Part shown: in pieces, positions 35,492 through 44,668 of the stretch
Numbering within the stretch: position 1 is the stretch's first letter
How the letters are laid out: each line of letters starts with the position of its first letter
Assembly (NCBI GenBank): GCA_937870685.1
Contig: CALMZX010000031.1
Coordinates: 1-60,106, forward strand
DNA from: an uncultured Alphaproteobacteria bacterium
Lineage (GTDB): Bacteria > Pseudomonadota > Alphaproteobacteria > Rhizobiales > Aestuariivirgaceae
Direction of reading: 5' to 3'
DNA: 60,106 nucleotides
Position numbers and translations under genes: made by a program
The notes under the pieces: model-generated
Told to the model about the DNA's origin: nothing
What the model saw: the letters and a program-made list of their open reading frames with translations, nothing else
Database searches by the model: none

Positions 35492-36247
35492 GTGAGCGAA
35501 ACCATCCTCATCACCGGCGCAGCCAGACGTATCGGACGCCAGCTTGCGCTGGACCTTGCGGCGGCAGGCCATGACATCGTCATCCACTGCAATACCTCGC
35601 GCGGCGCTGCCGAGGAGGTCGCTGCCGAAATCCGCGTGCTGGGCCGCAAGGCCGCCATCGTGCAGGGTGACCTCGCCCATGCCGATGTGCCGGACAGGCT
35701 GGTGACGGAAGCCACGCGGCTCTTGGGGCCGCTCACCGTGCTCATCAACAACGCCTCCGTTTTCGAGCCGGACGATGTGGGCGAGATCACCCTCGACAGC
35801 TGGGCCCAGCATCAGGACACCAACCTGCGCGCCCCAGTCATGCTGGCGCAGGCCTTTGCCCGTGCCCTGTCGCCACAGCGCCATGGCAACATCATCAACA
35901 TCATCGACCAGCGGGTGGGGAAGCTGAACCCGCGCTTCTTCTCCTACACCATGTCAAAGACCGGCCTGTGGACGGCAACGCGCACGCTCGCCCAGGCGCT
36001 GGCCCCGCGCATCCGGGTCAACGCCATCGGTCCCGGTCCCGCCCTGCCAAGCGCCCGCATGGACCAGGCCGAATTCGACAAGCAGGCCCGCCTGACGCTT
36101 CTGGGGCGCGGCACGTCGCCCCGGGAAATTTCCGAAGCGGCAAAATTCATACTGTCTCAGCCGGCCCTCACCGGGCAGATGATCGCTCTGGATGGCGGCC
36201 AGCATCTCGTCTGGCAGACGCCGGATGTCGTCGAGGTTCAGGAATGA
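35492..36247 (+). CDS. SDR family oxidoreductase, pteridine-reductase-like
   Basis: A 251-residue short-chain dehydrogenase: NADPH motif ILITGAARRIGRQLAL (TGAARRIG is typical of pteridine/dihydromonapterin reductases), CNTSRG, LINNASVFEPD, catalytic YTMSK, and NAIGPGPALPS. It begins with GTG at 35492 and overlaps folB by ATGA. Coupling to dihydroneopterin aldolase points to reduction of a pterin, i.e. a FolM-like step in tetrahydrofolate or tetrahydromonapterin formation. Confidence 0.9.
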   Translation: MSETILITGAARRIGRQLALDLAAAGHDIVIHCNTSRGAAEEVAAEIRVLGRKAAIVQGDLAHADVPDRLVTEATRLLGPLTVLINNASVFEPDDVGEITLDSWAQHQDTNLRAPVMLAQAFARALSPQRHGNIINIIDQRVGKLNPRFFSYTMSKTGLWTATRTLAQALAPRIRVNAIGPGPALPSARMDQAEFDKQARLTLLGRGTSPREISEAAKFILSQPALTGQMIALDGGQHLVWQTPDVVEVQE

Positions 36248-36639
36248 CCAAGAAACCAATGATTTCTCACCACGTGGCCAACGCCGCCCAGCGCCTGCGC
36301 CACGTGTTTGTGCGCGACCTCGAATTGACCACGCTCATCGGCATCTATGAACAGGAAAAGGCCGAGCCGCAGCGCATCGTCGTCAACATCGACTTGTCGG
36401 TGCGCGAAGGCTCGGGTGACGACGACATCAGCCACGTCGTCTCCTACGAGATCGTGGTGAAGAAGGTGGAAGCCATCATCGCTGCAGGCCACATCAATCT
36501 GGTGGAAACCCTCTGCGAGAAGATCGCTGAAAGCTGCCTGAAAGACCCCCGCGTCATGGCCGCCCGCGTCCGCGTGGAAAAACCCGACATCATCCCCAAC
36601 GCGAGGAGCGTTGGTGTGGAGATTGAGCGGACCCGTTAG
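36244..36639 (+). CDS. folB: Dihydroneopterin aldolase
   Basis: A 131-residue protein of usual length: VFVRDLELTTLIGIYEQEKA, QRIVVNIDLSV, HVVSYEIVVKKVEAII, and HINLVETLCEKIAESCL with the catalytic region, ending RVRVEKPDIIPNARSVGVEI. It converts dihydroneopterin to hydroxymethyl-dihydropterin in folate synthesis. The start overlaps the SDR stop (ATGA). Its TAG overlaps the stop of the converging cupin gene by four bases. Confidence 0.95.
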   Translation: MTKKPMISHHVANAAQRLRHVFVRDLELTTLIGIYEQEKAEPQRIVVNIDLSVREGSGDDDISHVVSYEIVVKKVEAIIAAGHINLVETLCEKIAESCLKDPRVMAARVRVEKPDIIPNARSVGVEIERTR

Positions 36640-37001
36640 CGGATCATGTACACCTTTCGCACCGTCTCGTGGATGCGGCAGGTGCCTTTCCAGTCCTTCG
36701 GGAAGAAGGCGGCGGTGCCGGGAACGATCTCGATCACTTCGCCGCTCTCGTGCGTGTAGGTGCAGCGGCCAAGAAGGAAGTGGCAGAACTCGTCGCTCGT
36801 GACATGGCAGTTCCAGTATCCCGGCGTGGCAATCCAGATGCCGGTTTCGCTTTCGCCGTTTGGACCCTTGTAGAGCACGAGGCCCGAGGTGCGGCTTTCA
36901 CCCTCGATCATGGTGGGGATCACGCCCCAGTCCTTGAACGGGCCGGAATAGCTCTCGGGATGGACGAGATGGGGCGCGGAAGAATCCAGTTTCAGTGTCA
37001 T
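36636..37001 (-). CDS. Cupin domain protein (second of a tandem pair)
   Basis: A 121-residue cupin: LVLYKGPNGESETGIWIATP, HVTSDEFCHFLLGRCTYTHE, and SGEVIEIVPGTAAFFPKDWK. It is a close paralogue of the next cupin (36-37 kb pair): both begin with SSAPHL, share THESGEVIE and end HETxRxVYM. The start is ATG 37001, five bases after the upstream copy's stop. It is downstream of the glycosyltransferase on the same strand. No substrate is known. Confidence 0.88.
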   Translation of the reverse strand: MTLKLDSSAPHLVHPESYSGPFKDWGVIPTMIEGESRTSGLVLYKGPNGESETGIWIATPGYWNCHVTSDEFCHFLLGRCTYTHESGEVIEIVPGTAAFFPKDWKGTCRIHETVRKVYMIR

Positions 37002-37006
37002 GTCTC

Positions 37007-37372
37007 TCAACTCAGCATGTAAACATTGCGCAGGGTTTCGTGCACGGTACAGGTGCCGGTCCATCCTTCCTTGAACAGCACCACGGTGCCGGCGATCACT
37101 TCAATGACCTCGCCGCTCTCGTGCGTATAGGTGGCGCGGCCTGAAACGAAATGGCAGCATTCGTCACGCGGGATGGACAGCGGCCAGGTGCCGGGCGTCA
37201 CCTGCCACAGCCCGCATTCCGGCTGGTTGTTGGGCCCCTTGAACAGCAGCACGCCATCCGATTTAGAGTTTCCGGCAATCGGGTTGGGCTGGTGTCCCCA
37301 GTCTTTCAGCGGCCCGGCATAGGTCGCCGGGCCTTCGAGGTGCGGAGCGGATGAGTCGAATTTGGTTGGCAT
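37007..37372 (-). CDS. Cupin domain protein (first of a tandem pair)
   Basis: A 121-residue cupin: VLLFKGPNNQPECGLWQVTP, IPRDECCHFVSGRATYTHES, GEVIEVIAGTVVLFKEGWTG. It is a tandem duplicate of the following gene, and more distantly related to the cupin at 35121. The glycosyltransferase upstream is separated by a gap of 134 bases holding a large inverted repeat, so whether it shares a transcript is unclear. Function unknown. Confidence 0.88.
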   Translation of the reverse strand: MPTKFDSSAPHLEGPATYAGPLKDWGHQPNPIAGNSKSDGVLLFKGPNNQPECGLWQVTPGTWPLSIPRDECCHFVSGRATYTHESGEVIEVIAGTVVLFKEGWTGTCTVHETLRNVYMLS

Positions 37373-37381
37373 GGTGTCTCC

Positions 37382-37501
37382 CCCTCCCCCTTGTGGGGAG
37401 GGCCGGGGTGGGGGTCTGGGATTGGTTCAAGCAGTTTTGTGCGCAAGGTGATAGGGGGCGGAGTGACCCCCACCCTTTGTCCCTCCCCACAAGGGGGAGG
37501 G
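37382..37501. repeat. Intergenic inverted repeat (G/C-run family)
   Basis: Two arms, 37382-37416 and 37465-37501, are near-perfect reverse complements: each holds CCCTCCCCCTTGTGGGGAGG (or its complement) and a GGTGGGGGTC end. Each arm is also internally palindromic (CCCTCCCC/GGGGAGGG). This is the kind of short palindromic repeat scattered between genes in Hyphomicrobiales. It lies between the glycosyltransferase stop and the cupin start. Confidence 0.8.
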
Positions 37502-37506
37502 AAACG

Positions 37507-38877
37507 TCAAACGATTTTCCTTCTGAGCAGTCCGTCGATCACCTTCGCGGCCTTGCTGGGGCCGTGCTTGGCGCGCATGGATTTGCTGGTCTTTTTCAGC
37601 TTCGCCTTCATCTTCTTGTCCGAGAGCATGGCCATGATCTTGGCCTGCATCTCGTCGTCGCTCCAGGCGTAGCGGTCCATCTTGAAGCCAAGGCCGGTTT
37701 CCTGCACGCGCGTGGCGTTGTCATGCCCGTCCCAGACATAGGGCATGATGATCGCGGGCTTGCCGAAATACAGGCATTCCGTGAAGCTGTTATTGCCGCC
37801 GTGATGGATGACGCCATCCACCTTCGGAATGACCGAGGGCTGCGGGAACCACTTGTCGATGATCACATTGTCCGGAATGTCGGAATACTGGTCCATGTAG
37901 TCACCCACATTGACCAGCGCGCGCACCGGCATCTTGCCGATCACGGCGATCAGGCGCTTCAGCAGGTCGGTGTCGCCCGAGCCCAGCGAACCAAAGCTCA
38001 CATAGAGCAGTGGCTTGTCGTTGTTGGCCTTGAAGGTGGGCACCGTATAGGGCGCATCCTTGCGCACGCAGCCCTCAAGATACTGGAACTGCTTGGGCGA
38101 GAGCTTGTGCTTGCGCTTGAACTTCACGGCACTCGGATAGAGCAAGATGTTCATGTGCGGGCTCGCTTCGAAGAACTGCCCGATGGGATATTTCTTCTCG
38201 CTCACGGATGTCAGGAAGGCGTTGAAGTTGTCGTGGATCGGCTTGATCACCTCGTTGAAGCGCTTGCGGTAGGCGGCATGGCCCTTCTTGTCATTCGCTC
38301 CGCAGCCGGAAAGATGCGGCGGAATGTCAGGATCCTCGATCTCGTTCTCGGAGCATGAGATCACCCGCACCCACGGCTTCTTGTTCTTCTTGGCGTAAGC
38401 CTTGATGGCGGGGAACAGGATCACGTTGTCCACGCACACCACGTCAGGCTTCACGGCGGCCAGAACGCCGGGCAAATCCTTCTCCGCCCACTTGGCGGTT
38501 TCCACGATCATCTCCCAGCAGCCCTTCACGTAGTTGTCGATCTGGTCGTAGGGGCTTTTGCGGAAATTGGGGATGTGGCCGTTGATGAAGTCCACCCAGA
38601 ACTTGGCCATTTCCTCGGGCGGCAGCGGTTCGGACAGATTGACCGGATGCGCCTCGAAACCATAGCCCTTGTACACATCAAGGAAGCCGGGGTCCGACAG
38701 GAACACCACCTTGTGCCCTAGCTTCTCCAGCGCCTGGCCTATGCCGACGGAATTCAGGGCAGGGCCGAAAGCGGCTTCCGGGAACAGCGCCACGACCTTC
38801 TTCTGCTTGGACTTTGCTGGCGCTTTCTTTTTCACAGCCTTCTTGGCCGTCTTCTTCTTTGCAGTGGCCTTTGCCAT
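37507..38877 (-). CDS. UGT-like glycosyltransferase with N-terminal basic tail
   Basis: A 456-residue GT1-type (GT-B fold) enzyme. N-terminal acceptor domain: VVALFPEAAFGPALNSVGIG and GHKVVFLSDPGF. C-terminal donor domain: LLYVSFGSLGSG and the PSPG-like IHHGGNNSFTECLYFGKPAI, then MPYVWDGHDNA. It would transfer a sugar from a nucleotide sugar to a lipid or small molecule. The first 27 residues (MAKATAKKKTAKKAVKKKAP...) are a histone-H1-like Lys/Ala tail, unusual for this family. It is 23 bases downstream of potC, so possibly in the same transcript. Confidence 0.9.
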   Translation of the reverse strand: MAKATAKKKTAKKAVKKKAPAKSKQKKVVALFPEAAFGPALNSVGIGQALEKLGHKVVFLSDPGFLDVYKGYGFEAHPVNLSEPLPPEEMAKFWVDFINGHIPNFRKSPYDQIDNYVKGCWEMIVETAKWAEKDLPGVLAAVKPDVVCVDNVILFPAIKAYAKKNKKPWVRVISCSENEIEDPDIPPHLSGCGANDKKGHAAYRKRFNEVIKPIHDNFNAFLTSVSEKKYPIGQFFEASPHMNILLYPSAVKFKRKHKLSPKQFQYLEGCVRKDAPYTVPTFKANNDKPLLYVSFGSLGSGDTDLLKRLIAVIGKMPVRALVNVGDYMDQYSDIPDNVIIDKWFPQPSVIPKVDGVIHHGGNNSFTECLYFGKPAIIMPYVWDGHDNATRVQETGLGFKMDRYAWSDDEMQAKIMAMLSDKKMKAKLKKTSKSMRAKHGPSKAAKVIDGLLRRKIV

Positions 38878-38900
38878 CCTTGCCTCCTCGAATACAGCAT

Positions 38901-39674
38901 TTACATGCCCGGAACCTGGCCCTTGTTCAAGCGCTGCGCCGCGAACAGCGCGACGAACGCCACCCCCATGATGATCGTCGCCATGGCATTGATCTCCGGC
39001 GTCACCCCGAAGCGGATCATGGAATAGATCTGCATGGGCAGCGTGGTGGAGGATTGCCCCGCACCCGCCGTGAAATAAGCGATGATGAATTCATCCACCG
39101 AGAGCGTGAAAGCCAGCAGCGCCGCCGCGATCACTGATGGCAGGATCAGCGGCAGGGTGATGTGCCAGAACGTTGCGACGGGACCCGCGCCCAGGTCGCG
39201 CGAGACTTCCGTCAGCGCCCAGTCGAAACCCTTCAGCCGCGCCCGCACCACCGCTGTCACGAAGGCGATGTTGAACACCACATGCGCCATGATGATGGAG
39301 TGCAGCCCCAGCGAGAACTTCAACAGCCTGAAAAACGAGAGCAATGCAATCGCCAGCACGATGTCGGGAATGATCATCGGCGTGAACAGCAGGGCCTCGC
39401 GCGCCGCCGAAGGCCGCGAGCGCTCCACCCCCAGCGCCAGCAATGTGCCAAGCGCCGTGGCGATGACAGTGGAGACCAGTGCCACAACTCCTGAGTTGAA
39501 AGCGGCCTGCTGGATTTTCGGATTGGCGAACAGCTTGCCGTACCACTCCACCGAAAACCCACCCCAGGCAGTTGGCAACCCGGCCTTGTTGAAGGACAGG
39601 ATCATCAGCACGAGGATGGGCAGGTAGAGAAACGCATAGGTGAGGACGAGATGCACCCTGTGCCAGCGACTCAT
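38901..39674 (-). CDS. potC: Spermidine/putrescine-type ABC transporter permease (PotC-like)
   Basis: A 257-residue permease with six helices. The coupling motif is EVSRDLGAGPVATFWHITLP, and the end of the domain is SVDEFIIAYFTAGAGQSSTT, as in PotC/YdcV. It overlaps potB by ATGA. With PotB it forms the channel for a polyamine-like substrate bound by PotD. No ATPase gene is found in this locus. Confidence 0.92.
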   Translation of the reverse strand: MSRWHRVHLVLTYAFLYLPILVLMILSFNKAGLPTAWGGFSVEWYGKLFANPKIQQAAFNSGVVALVSTVIATALGTLLALGVERSRPSAAREALLFTPMIIPDIVLAIALLSFFRLLKFSLGLHSIIMAHVVFNIAFVTAVVRARLKGFDWALTEVSRDLGAGPVATFWHITLPLILPSVIAAALLAFTLSVDEFIIAYFTAGAGQSSTTLPMQIYSMIRFGVTPEINAMATIIMGVAFVALFAAQRLNKGQVPGM

Positions 39675-40519
39675 GACTGTTCTCCCAGGGCCCGGCGCGA
39701 AAACAGTGCCTGGATGAACAGCAGAACCAGCATGACGCCGATGAGGATGGCGGAGAGCGTGGCACCAAAGGGCCAGTCCCGCGCCGTGAGGAACTGATCG
39801 TAGATCAGGTTGCCCGCCATCTGCAGCTTGCCGCCGCCCAGCAGGTCCGGCGTGATGAAGTTGCCGATGGAGAGCACGAACACGAACACCGCGCCCGCCG
39901 CCACGCCGGGTGCGGTCAGTGGCAGGGTGATGCGCCAGAACGTCGTCATCGCCGTGGCACCGAGATCGCGCGAGGCTTCCGCATAGGACGGGTCAAGGCG
40001 TTGCAGCGCCGCAAAGATCGCGAGGATGACGAAGGGCGTGTAGTTGTAGGTGAGACCCAGCACGACTGCGAATTCGTTGTAGAGCAGCGGCCACGGCCCG
40101 AGCCCCACGGAGGCCAGCGCCGTATTCACCAGACCCGCCGGATTGAGCAGCACGATCCAGGCATAGGTGCGGATCAGGTAGTTGGTCCAGAACGGTAGGA
40201 TGGCGAGGAAGAGCAGGGCAGTCTGCGCCTTCTCCGGCGCCTTGGAGATGGCATAGGCCGCAGGATAGCCGATCAGCAGCGCCATGATTGTCGCCAATGA
40301 GGCAATGCGCAGCGAATCCCACAGGATGGTCGCGTAGAGCGGGTCGAAGGCCCGCGCCACGTTTTCGAAGGTCACGATCGACCAGTCGATGCCGCCATAG
40401 GTGCCGCGCTCGAAGAACATCAGCCCGAAGATCAGCAGGCACGGCACCACCATCAGGCACACGAGCCAGAGCAGGCCGGGCGCCATGAGAAGATAGGATT
40501 TGCGGTCTGCCTCGGTCAC
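39671..40519 (-). CDS. potB: Spermidine/putrescine-type ABC transporter permease (PotB-like)
   Basis: A 282-residue permease with six helices: LLMAPGLLWLVCLMVVPCLL first, then AILPFWTNYLIRTYAWIVLL, the EAA loop EASRDLGATAMTTFWRITLP, and SIGNFITPDLLGGGK, as in PotB/YdcU. It is separated from potD by a 171-base gap with a large inverted repeat, so the start (ATG 40519) is far from potD; the repeat may lower downstream expression relative to the binding protein. Confidence 0.92.
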   Translation of the reverse strand: MTEADRKSYLLMAPGLLWLVCLMVVPCLLIFGLMFFERGTYGGIDWSIVTFENVARAFDPLYATILWDSLRIASLATIMALLIGYPAAYAISKAPEKAQTALLFLAILPFWTNYLIRTYAWIVLLNPAGLVNTALASVGLGPWPLLYNEFAVVLGLTYNYTPFVILAIFAALQRLDPSYAEASRDLGATAMTTFWRITLPLTAPGVAAGAVFVFVLSIGNFITPDLLGGGKLQMAGNLIYDQFLTARDWPFGATLSAILIGVMLVLLFIQALFSRRALGEQS

Positions 40520-40526
40520 CCAAATT

Positions 40527-40660
40527 CTCCGTCACCCCGGCGCAGGTCGGGGCGGGGCTGAATCGCACGCATCACGAGGCCAGGCAGGCGTACGCGCGTC
40601 ATGGGCAAGCCTGGATTGCTCACGCAAAGCCCGGCCCCGGCTTGCGCCGGGGTGACGGAG
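40527..40660. repeat. Intergenic inverted repeat between potD and potB
   Basis: Arms of 33 bases (40527-40559 and 40628-40660) match in 30 of 33 positions as reverse complements, beginning CTCCGTCACCCCGGCGCA. They enclose a 68-base loop. It is a typical mobile palindromic repeat of GC-rich alphaproteobacteria. Within the operon, the resulting RNA hairpin could stabilise the potD message; that is inference. Confidence 0.85.
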
Positions 40661-40690
40661 TGCGTGGGGAGTGGACGGAAAAGCGATGGC

Positions 40691-41740
40691 TCACTTCGCT
40701 GCCATGATCTCGGACACGGTCTTGGAGAAGGCCTTCATGCCGTCGCCAAGGTCGCGCAGCTGCTCGAACTTCAGCAGGTCCGCCGGGGCAATCGCCATGT
40801 TGGGGTATTGCGTCAGCATGGCCGGATCAATCGCTTCCATCGCCGCCTTGTTCGGCGACTTGTACATGATGTTTTCCACCATCCACTTGCCGTTGTCGGC
40901 GGACATGATGAAGTCGATGAACTTGGCGGCCCCTTCCGGGTTCTTCGCCGCCTTGGTGATCACCATAGTGTCCACCCACAGGTCGGAGCCTTCCTTGGGG
41001 ATCACGTATTTGATCTCGGGCTTCTCGGCGATGCCGTAGTTGCACCAGCCATCCCAAGCCTCCACCAGCGAGGCCTCGCCGGAGACGAGCTTGGAATAGA
41101 ATGTGGTGTCGTCATAGGCGAGCAGCGTCTTCTTGGTGGCGACCAGCTGGTCACGCGCGGCGTCGAGGTCGGCCTGGTCGGTGCTGTTCACGGACTTGCC
41201 AGCCAACAGGAATGCAGGCGCCATCAGCCAGCGGTCGGTCGCCAGCATGGTGGTCTTGCCCTTCACGTCCTCGGCGGGTGTCAGCAGGTCGGCCCAGCTG
41301 TCGGGCGCCTCCTTCACGACGTCCGAACGATAGCAAAGCCCGGTCGTGCCCCAGGTGTAGGGAACCGAGAAGGCGTTGCCCGGATCATGCTTCAGCTGCG
41401 TGGCTTCCGGGTAGAGGTTCTTGAGATTGGGAATCTTGGTGGGGTCAACCGGTGCCAGCAGGCCCATCTTGTTCAACGCTTCGGCAAAGGGTGAGGAGAC
41501 GAACAGCACATCGTAGCCCTCGCCACCGGAAGCCGTCACCTTGCCCATGATCTCTTCATTGGTGGCATGCACTGAGACTTCGAGGTCAATGCCGGTTGCC
41601 GCCTTGAACTTCTCGGCAATGTCCTTGGGCATGTAGCCGTCCCAGTTGGACACGACGATCTTGTCGGCGAGTGCCGCCGTCGCGGAAACAGCCAGCATGG
41701 CCGCCGCCGCAATGCCCCTGACGAGTGATGAAATGCGCAT
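40691..41740 (-). CDS. potD: Polyamine-type ABC transporter substrate-binding protein (PotD-like)
   Basis: A 349-residue periplasmic protein with a signal peptide ([20 protein letters not shown] then ADK). The mature start [20 protein letters not shown] and [15 protein letters not shown] are typical of the PotD/PotF family. The substrate may be spermidine, putrescine or a related compound. It is the first gene of potD-potB-potC and divergent from uvrC; the promoter should lie in 41741-41881. Confidence 0.92.
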   Translation of the reverse strand: MRISSLVRGIAAAAMLAVSATAALADKIVVSNWDGYMPKDIAEKFKAATGIDLEVSVHATNEEIMGKVTASGGEGYDVLFVSSPFAEALNKMGLLAPVDPTKIPNLKNLYPEATQLKHDPGNAFSVPYTWGTTGLCYRSDVVKEAPDSWADLLTPAEDVKGKTTMLATDRWLMAPAFLLAGKSVNSTDQADLDAARDQLVATKKTLLAYDDTTFYSKLVSGEASLVEAWDGWCNYGIAEKPEIKYVIPKEGSDLWVDTMVITKAAKNPEGAAKFIDFIMSADNGKWMVENIMYKSPNKAAMEAIDPAMLTQYPNMAIAPADLLKFEQLRDLGDGMKAFSKTVSEIMAAK

Positions 41741-41881
41741 GGTCTTCTCCCTGTGGTTTTATTGGTTTGGACAAAGCCTAACAGGGATATGGGGCAGCCG
41801 GGAAGGGGGCACGTCTCGCCGCTCGTTCTGCCCTCCGCTCCTGCCATTGTCCGGCGCGGCAAAAGCCCTACATTCCGGCGC

Positions 41882-43765
41882 ATGACCGAATCTGAACCCG
41901 CCCGTCTGGAAGGGGCCGCCCTCATTGCCGACTTCGTGACACGCCTGCCCGGCAAGCCTGGCGTGTACCGGATGTATGACGGCAAGGGGAACGTGTTGTA
42001 CGTTGGCAAGGCCCGGAACCTGAGGAACCGCGTCTCCAACTACGCCCGCGGCCAGGGCCACAACAACCGCATCGCGCTGATGATCTCGCTCACCGCGCAC
42101 ATGGAGTTTGTGACCACCGCCAGCGAGGCCGAGGCGCTGCTGCTGGAATCAAACCTCATCAAGAAGCTCAAACCCCGCTTCAACGTCATTCTGCGCGACG
42201 ACAAGAGTTTCCCCTACATCCTCATCGCCCGCGACCACGCCGTGCCGCAACTGGCCAAGCACCGGGGCGCGCGTAACCGCAAGGGCAGCTACTTCGGTCC
42301 TTTCGCCTCGGCCAGCGCCGTCAACCAGGCCATCAACACCCTGCAGAAGGCCTTCCTCATCCGCACCTGTTCCGATGCCACCTACGAGAACCGCACCCGT
42401 CCCTGCCTGCTGTTCCAGATCAAGCGCTGCGCCGCACCTTGCGTGAACTACGTGACGCCGGATGACTACGCCGCGCTGGTGGACCAGGCCGAAAGCTTCC
42501 TGTCCAAGGGCGGCGGCCCTGTGAAGGCGGAACTGGCCCAGAAGATGGAATCGGCCTCCGACGCCCTCGATTTTGAAACCGCTGCCCGTTACCGCGACCG
42601 CATCCAGGCCATGAGCTTTGTCACCCAGTCGCAGGGCATCAACCCGCAAGGGGTGGAGGAGGCGGATGTCTTCGCGCTGGCCCAGGAGGCCGGCCAGACC
42701 TGCGTGCAGGTGTTCTTTTTCCGCTCCGGCCAGAACTGGGGCAACCGCGCCTATTTTCCGCGCACTGACAAATATGCCAGCGAAAGCGAAATCCTCGCGG
42801 CCTTTCTCGGCCAGTTCTATGACGACAAGCCGCTGCCGCCCCTCGTCCTGCTCTCCCACGAGGTGGAGGAACGGGAACTCCTCGAAGAGGCCTTCACCGC
42901 CCATGCCGGCCACAAGGTGGACATCCTCGTGCCCCAGCGCGGCGAGAAGAAGATGCTGGTCGATCATGCCGTCACCAATGCCCGCGAGGCCAATGGCCGG
43001 AAACTCGCCGAAACATCATCCCAGGAAAAGCTGCTGGAAGGCGTGGCACGCGCCTTCGGGCTGGAGGCAAGCCCGCGCCGCATCGAGGTCTATGACAACT
43101 CCCACATCCAGGGGGCGGAGGCCGTGGGCGGCATGGTCGTGGCCGGGCCGGACGGTTTCATGAAATCGCAATACCGCAAGTTCAACATCCGCCAGACCGA
43201 GGTGGCGGGAGACGATTTCGGCATGATGCGCGAAGTGTTGACCCGGCGGTTTTCACGCCTTTTGCGCGAGACGGGCGAGGGCGTGGAAACGCCGGAATCC
43301 GACATCCCGCAATGGCCGGACCTCGTGCTCATCGACGGCGGCCAGGGCCAGCTGTCCGCCGCCCGCGCGGTGCTGGAAGAACTGGGCATCCACGACGTGC
43401 CGCTGGTTGGTGTCGCCAAGGGCCCGGACCGGGATGCCGGCCGCGAACACTTCTACCAGCCGGGCAAGACCAGCTTCATGCTGGAGGCCCGCGATCCGGT
43501 GCTCTATTACGTGCAGCGCCTGCGCGACGAAGCCCACCGTTTCGCCATCGGCACCCACCGCGCCCGCCGCAGCCGCGCCATCGGCCTCAATCCGCTGGAC
43601 GAGATCGCCGGAATCGGTCCCACGCGCAAGAAGGCCTTGCTCCAAAGCTTCGGATCGGCGAAAGCAGTTGGTAAGGCAAATGTGGCTGATTTGGCGGCCG
43701 TGGACGGAGTGAGCAGGCAACTGGCCCAGGCGATCTTCGACCACTTCCACCCCGACTCCAAGTGA
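41882..43765 (+). CDS. uvrC: Excinuclease ABC subunit C
   Basis: A 627-residue UvrC: GIY-YIG nuclease [20 protein letters not shown] (about residues 26-45), UVR motif region ([20 protein letters not shown]), the RNase H-like second nuclease with [19 protein letters not shown] and [14 protein letters not shown], and a C-terminal HhH pair ([19 protein letters not shown]). It makes both incisions in nucleotide excision repair. ATG 41882 matches the family start; an upstream open frame to 41753 is not used. Confidence 0.97.
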   Translation: MTESEPARLEGAALIADFVTRLPGKPGVYRMYDGKGNVLYVGKARNLRNRVSNYARGQGHNNRIALMISLTAHMEFVTTASEAEALLLESNLIKKLKPRFNVILRDDKSFPYILIARDHAVPQLAKHRGARNRKGSYFGPFASASAVNQAINTLQKAFLIRTCSDATYENRTRPCLLFQIKRCAAPCVNYVTPDDYAALVDQAESFLSKGGGPVKAELAQKMESASDALDFETAARYRDRIQAMSFVTQSQGINPQGVEEADVFALAQEAGQTCVQVFFFRSGQNWGNRAYFPRTDKYASESEILAAFLGQFYDDKPLPPLVLLSHEVEERELLEEAFTAHAGHKVDILVPQRGEKKMLVDHAVTNAREANGRKLAETSSQEKLLEGVARAFGLEASPRRIEVYDNSHIQGAEAVGGMVVAGPDGFMKSQYRKFNIRQTEVAGDDFGMMREVLTRRFSRLLRETGEGVETPESDIPQWPDLVLIDGGQGQLSAARAVLEELGIHDVPLVGVAKGPDRDAGREHFYQPGKTSFMLEARDPVLYYVQRLRDEAHRFAIGTHRARRSRAIGLNPLDEIAGIGPTRKKALLQSFGSAKAVGKANVADLAAVDGVSRQLAQAIFDHFHPDSK

Positions 43766-43775
43766 GGAGAGCCAC

Positions 43776-44420
43776 ATGAGCGGAGCCGCGATGAATGTGA
43801 AAGCAAACCCCGGTGCAGGCGTGTCGAAGGTCTGGAATGTTCCCAACATCCTGACCTATGGCCGCATCGTGGCCGTGCCGCTGGTCGCAGCCCTCCTGCT
43901 CTGGAACGACCGGGCAGAGACGATCACGGGCCTCGGCGTGATGACGGCCCGGTGGATTGCGCTGGGCATTTATGTCGTGGCCGCCATCACCGACTTCTTT
44001 GACGGCTACCTCGCCCGCAAGTGGCAGCAGCAGTCTTCGCTCGGCCGCATGCTCGATCCCATCGCCGACAAGGTGCTGGTGGCCGTCATCCTGCTCGTCC
44101 TCTGTGGCGACCAGATCCTCCGTGGCGGCCATGTCTGGGCCGCCATCATCATCCTCGCCCGCGAAGTGCTGGTCTCGGGCCTGCGCGAATATCTGGGCCA
44201 GCTTTCGGTTTCGGTTCCGGTCACGCAGATCGCCAAGTGGAAGACCACCGTACAACTCGTGGCCATCGGTTTCCTCATCGCCGGTCCGGCAGGTGATGCG
44301 CATGTGCCGGGCGTCACCTGGATTGGCATCGCGGGATTGTGGGTCGCTGCTGCCCTCACGCTCTACACGGGCTATGATTATTTCCGCGCCGGTCTCCGGC
44401 ATGTTGTGGACAACGAATGA
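43776..44420 (+). CDS. pgsA: CDP-diacylglycerol--glycerol-3-phosphate 3-phosphatidyltransferase
   Basis: A 214-residue membrane enzyme: NVPNILTYGRIVAVPLV opens, and the CDP-alcohol phosphotransferase signature ITDFFDGYLARKWQQQSSLG then RMLDPIADK is complete. It makes phosphatidylglycerol phosphate for bulk membrane lipid. ATG 43776 is used; ATG 43791 is possible. It sits ten bases after uvrC and overlaps moaD by ATGA. Its presence shows that the other CDP-alcohol phosphotransferase (15262-16431) is not needed for basic PG synthesis. Confidence 0.95.
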   Translation: MSGAAMNVKANPGAGVSKVWNVPNILTYGRIVAVPLVAALLLWNDRAETITGLGVMTARWIALGIYVVAAITDFFDGYLARKWQQQSSLGRMLDPIADKVLVAVILLVLCGDQILRGGHVWAAIIILAREVLVSGLREYLGQLSVSVPVTQIAKWKTTVQLVAIGFLIAGPAGDAHVPGVTWIGIAGLWVAAALTLYTGYDYFRAGLRHVVDNE

Positions 44421-44668
44421 AGGTTCTCTATTTCGCCCGTTTTCGCCAGCTCATCGGCCGTGGCGCGGATGATGTGACGCCGCCGCCCGAAGTCAGGACT
44501 GTGGGCGAGCTGCTGGCATTCCTCATCAGCACCGACAACGGCTGTGCCGCCGCCTTTACCGATGAAAAGATCATCCGTCCTGCCGTGGACCACTCCCATG
44601 TGAAAATGGACCACTCCATCGTCGGAGCCCGCGAAGTGGCTTTCTTTCCACCAGTGACGGGCGGCTGA
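44417..44668 (+). CDS. moaD: Molybdopterin synthase sulfur-carrier subunit
   Basis: An 83-residue ubiquitin-like protein: VLYFARFRQLIGRGADDVTP starts, and FFPPVTGG ends in the required Gly-Gly that is thiocarboxylated to donate sulfur for molybdopterin. It overlaps pgsA by ATGA and the pseudouridine synthase gene by one base (TGATG). The moaE partner is not adjacent. Confidence 0.95.
   Translation: MKVLYFARFRQLIGRGADDVTPPPEVRTVGELLAFLISTDNGCAAAFTDEKIIRPAVDHSHVKMDHSIVGAREVAFFPPVTGG

Noticed and set aside
37382-37501. Inverted repeat read as a terminator
   Set aside because: No T-run follows either arm on the relevant strand; it fits a dispersed intergenic palindrome better.
43776-44420. pgsA as part of the lipid locus
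   Set aside because: It lies 19 kb away in the usual uvrC-pgsA-moaD context and has the ordinary housekeeping signature.
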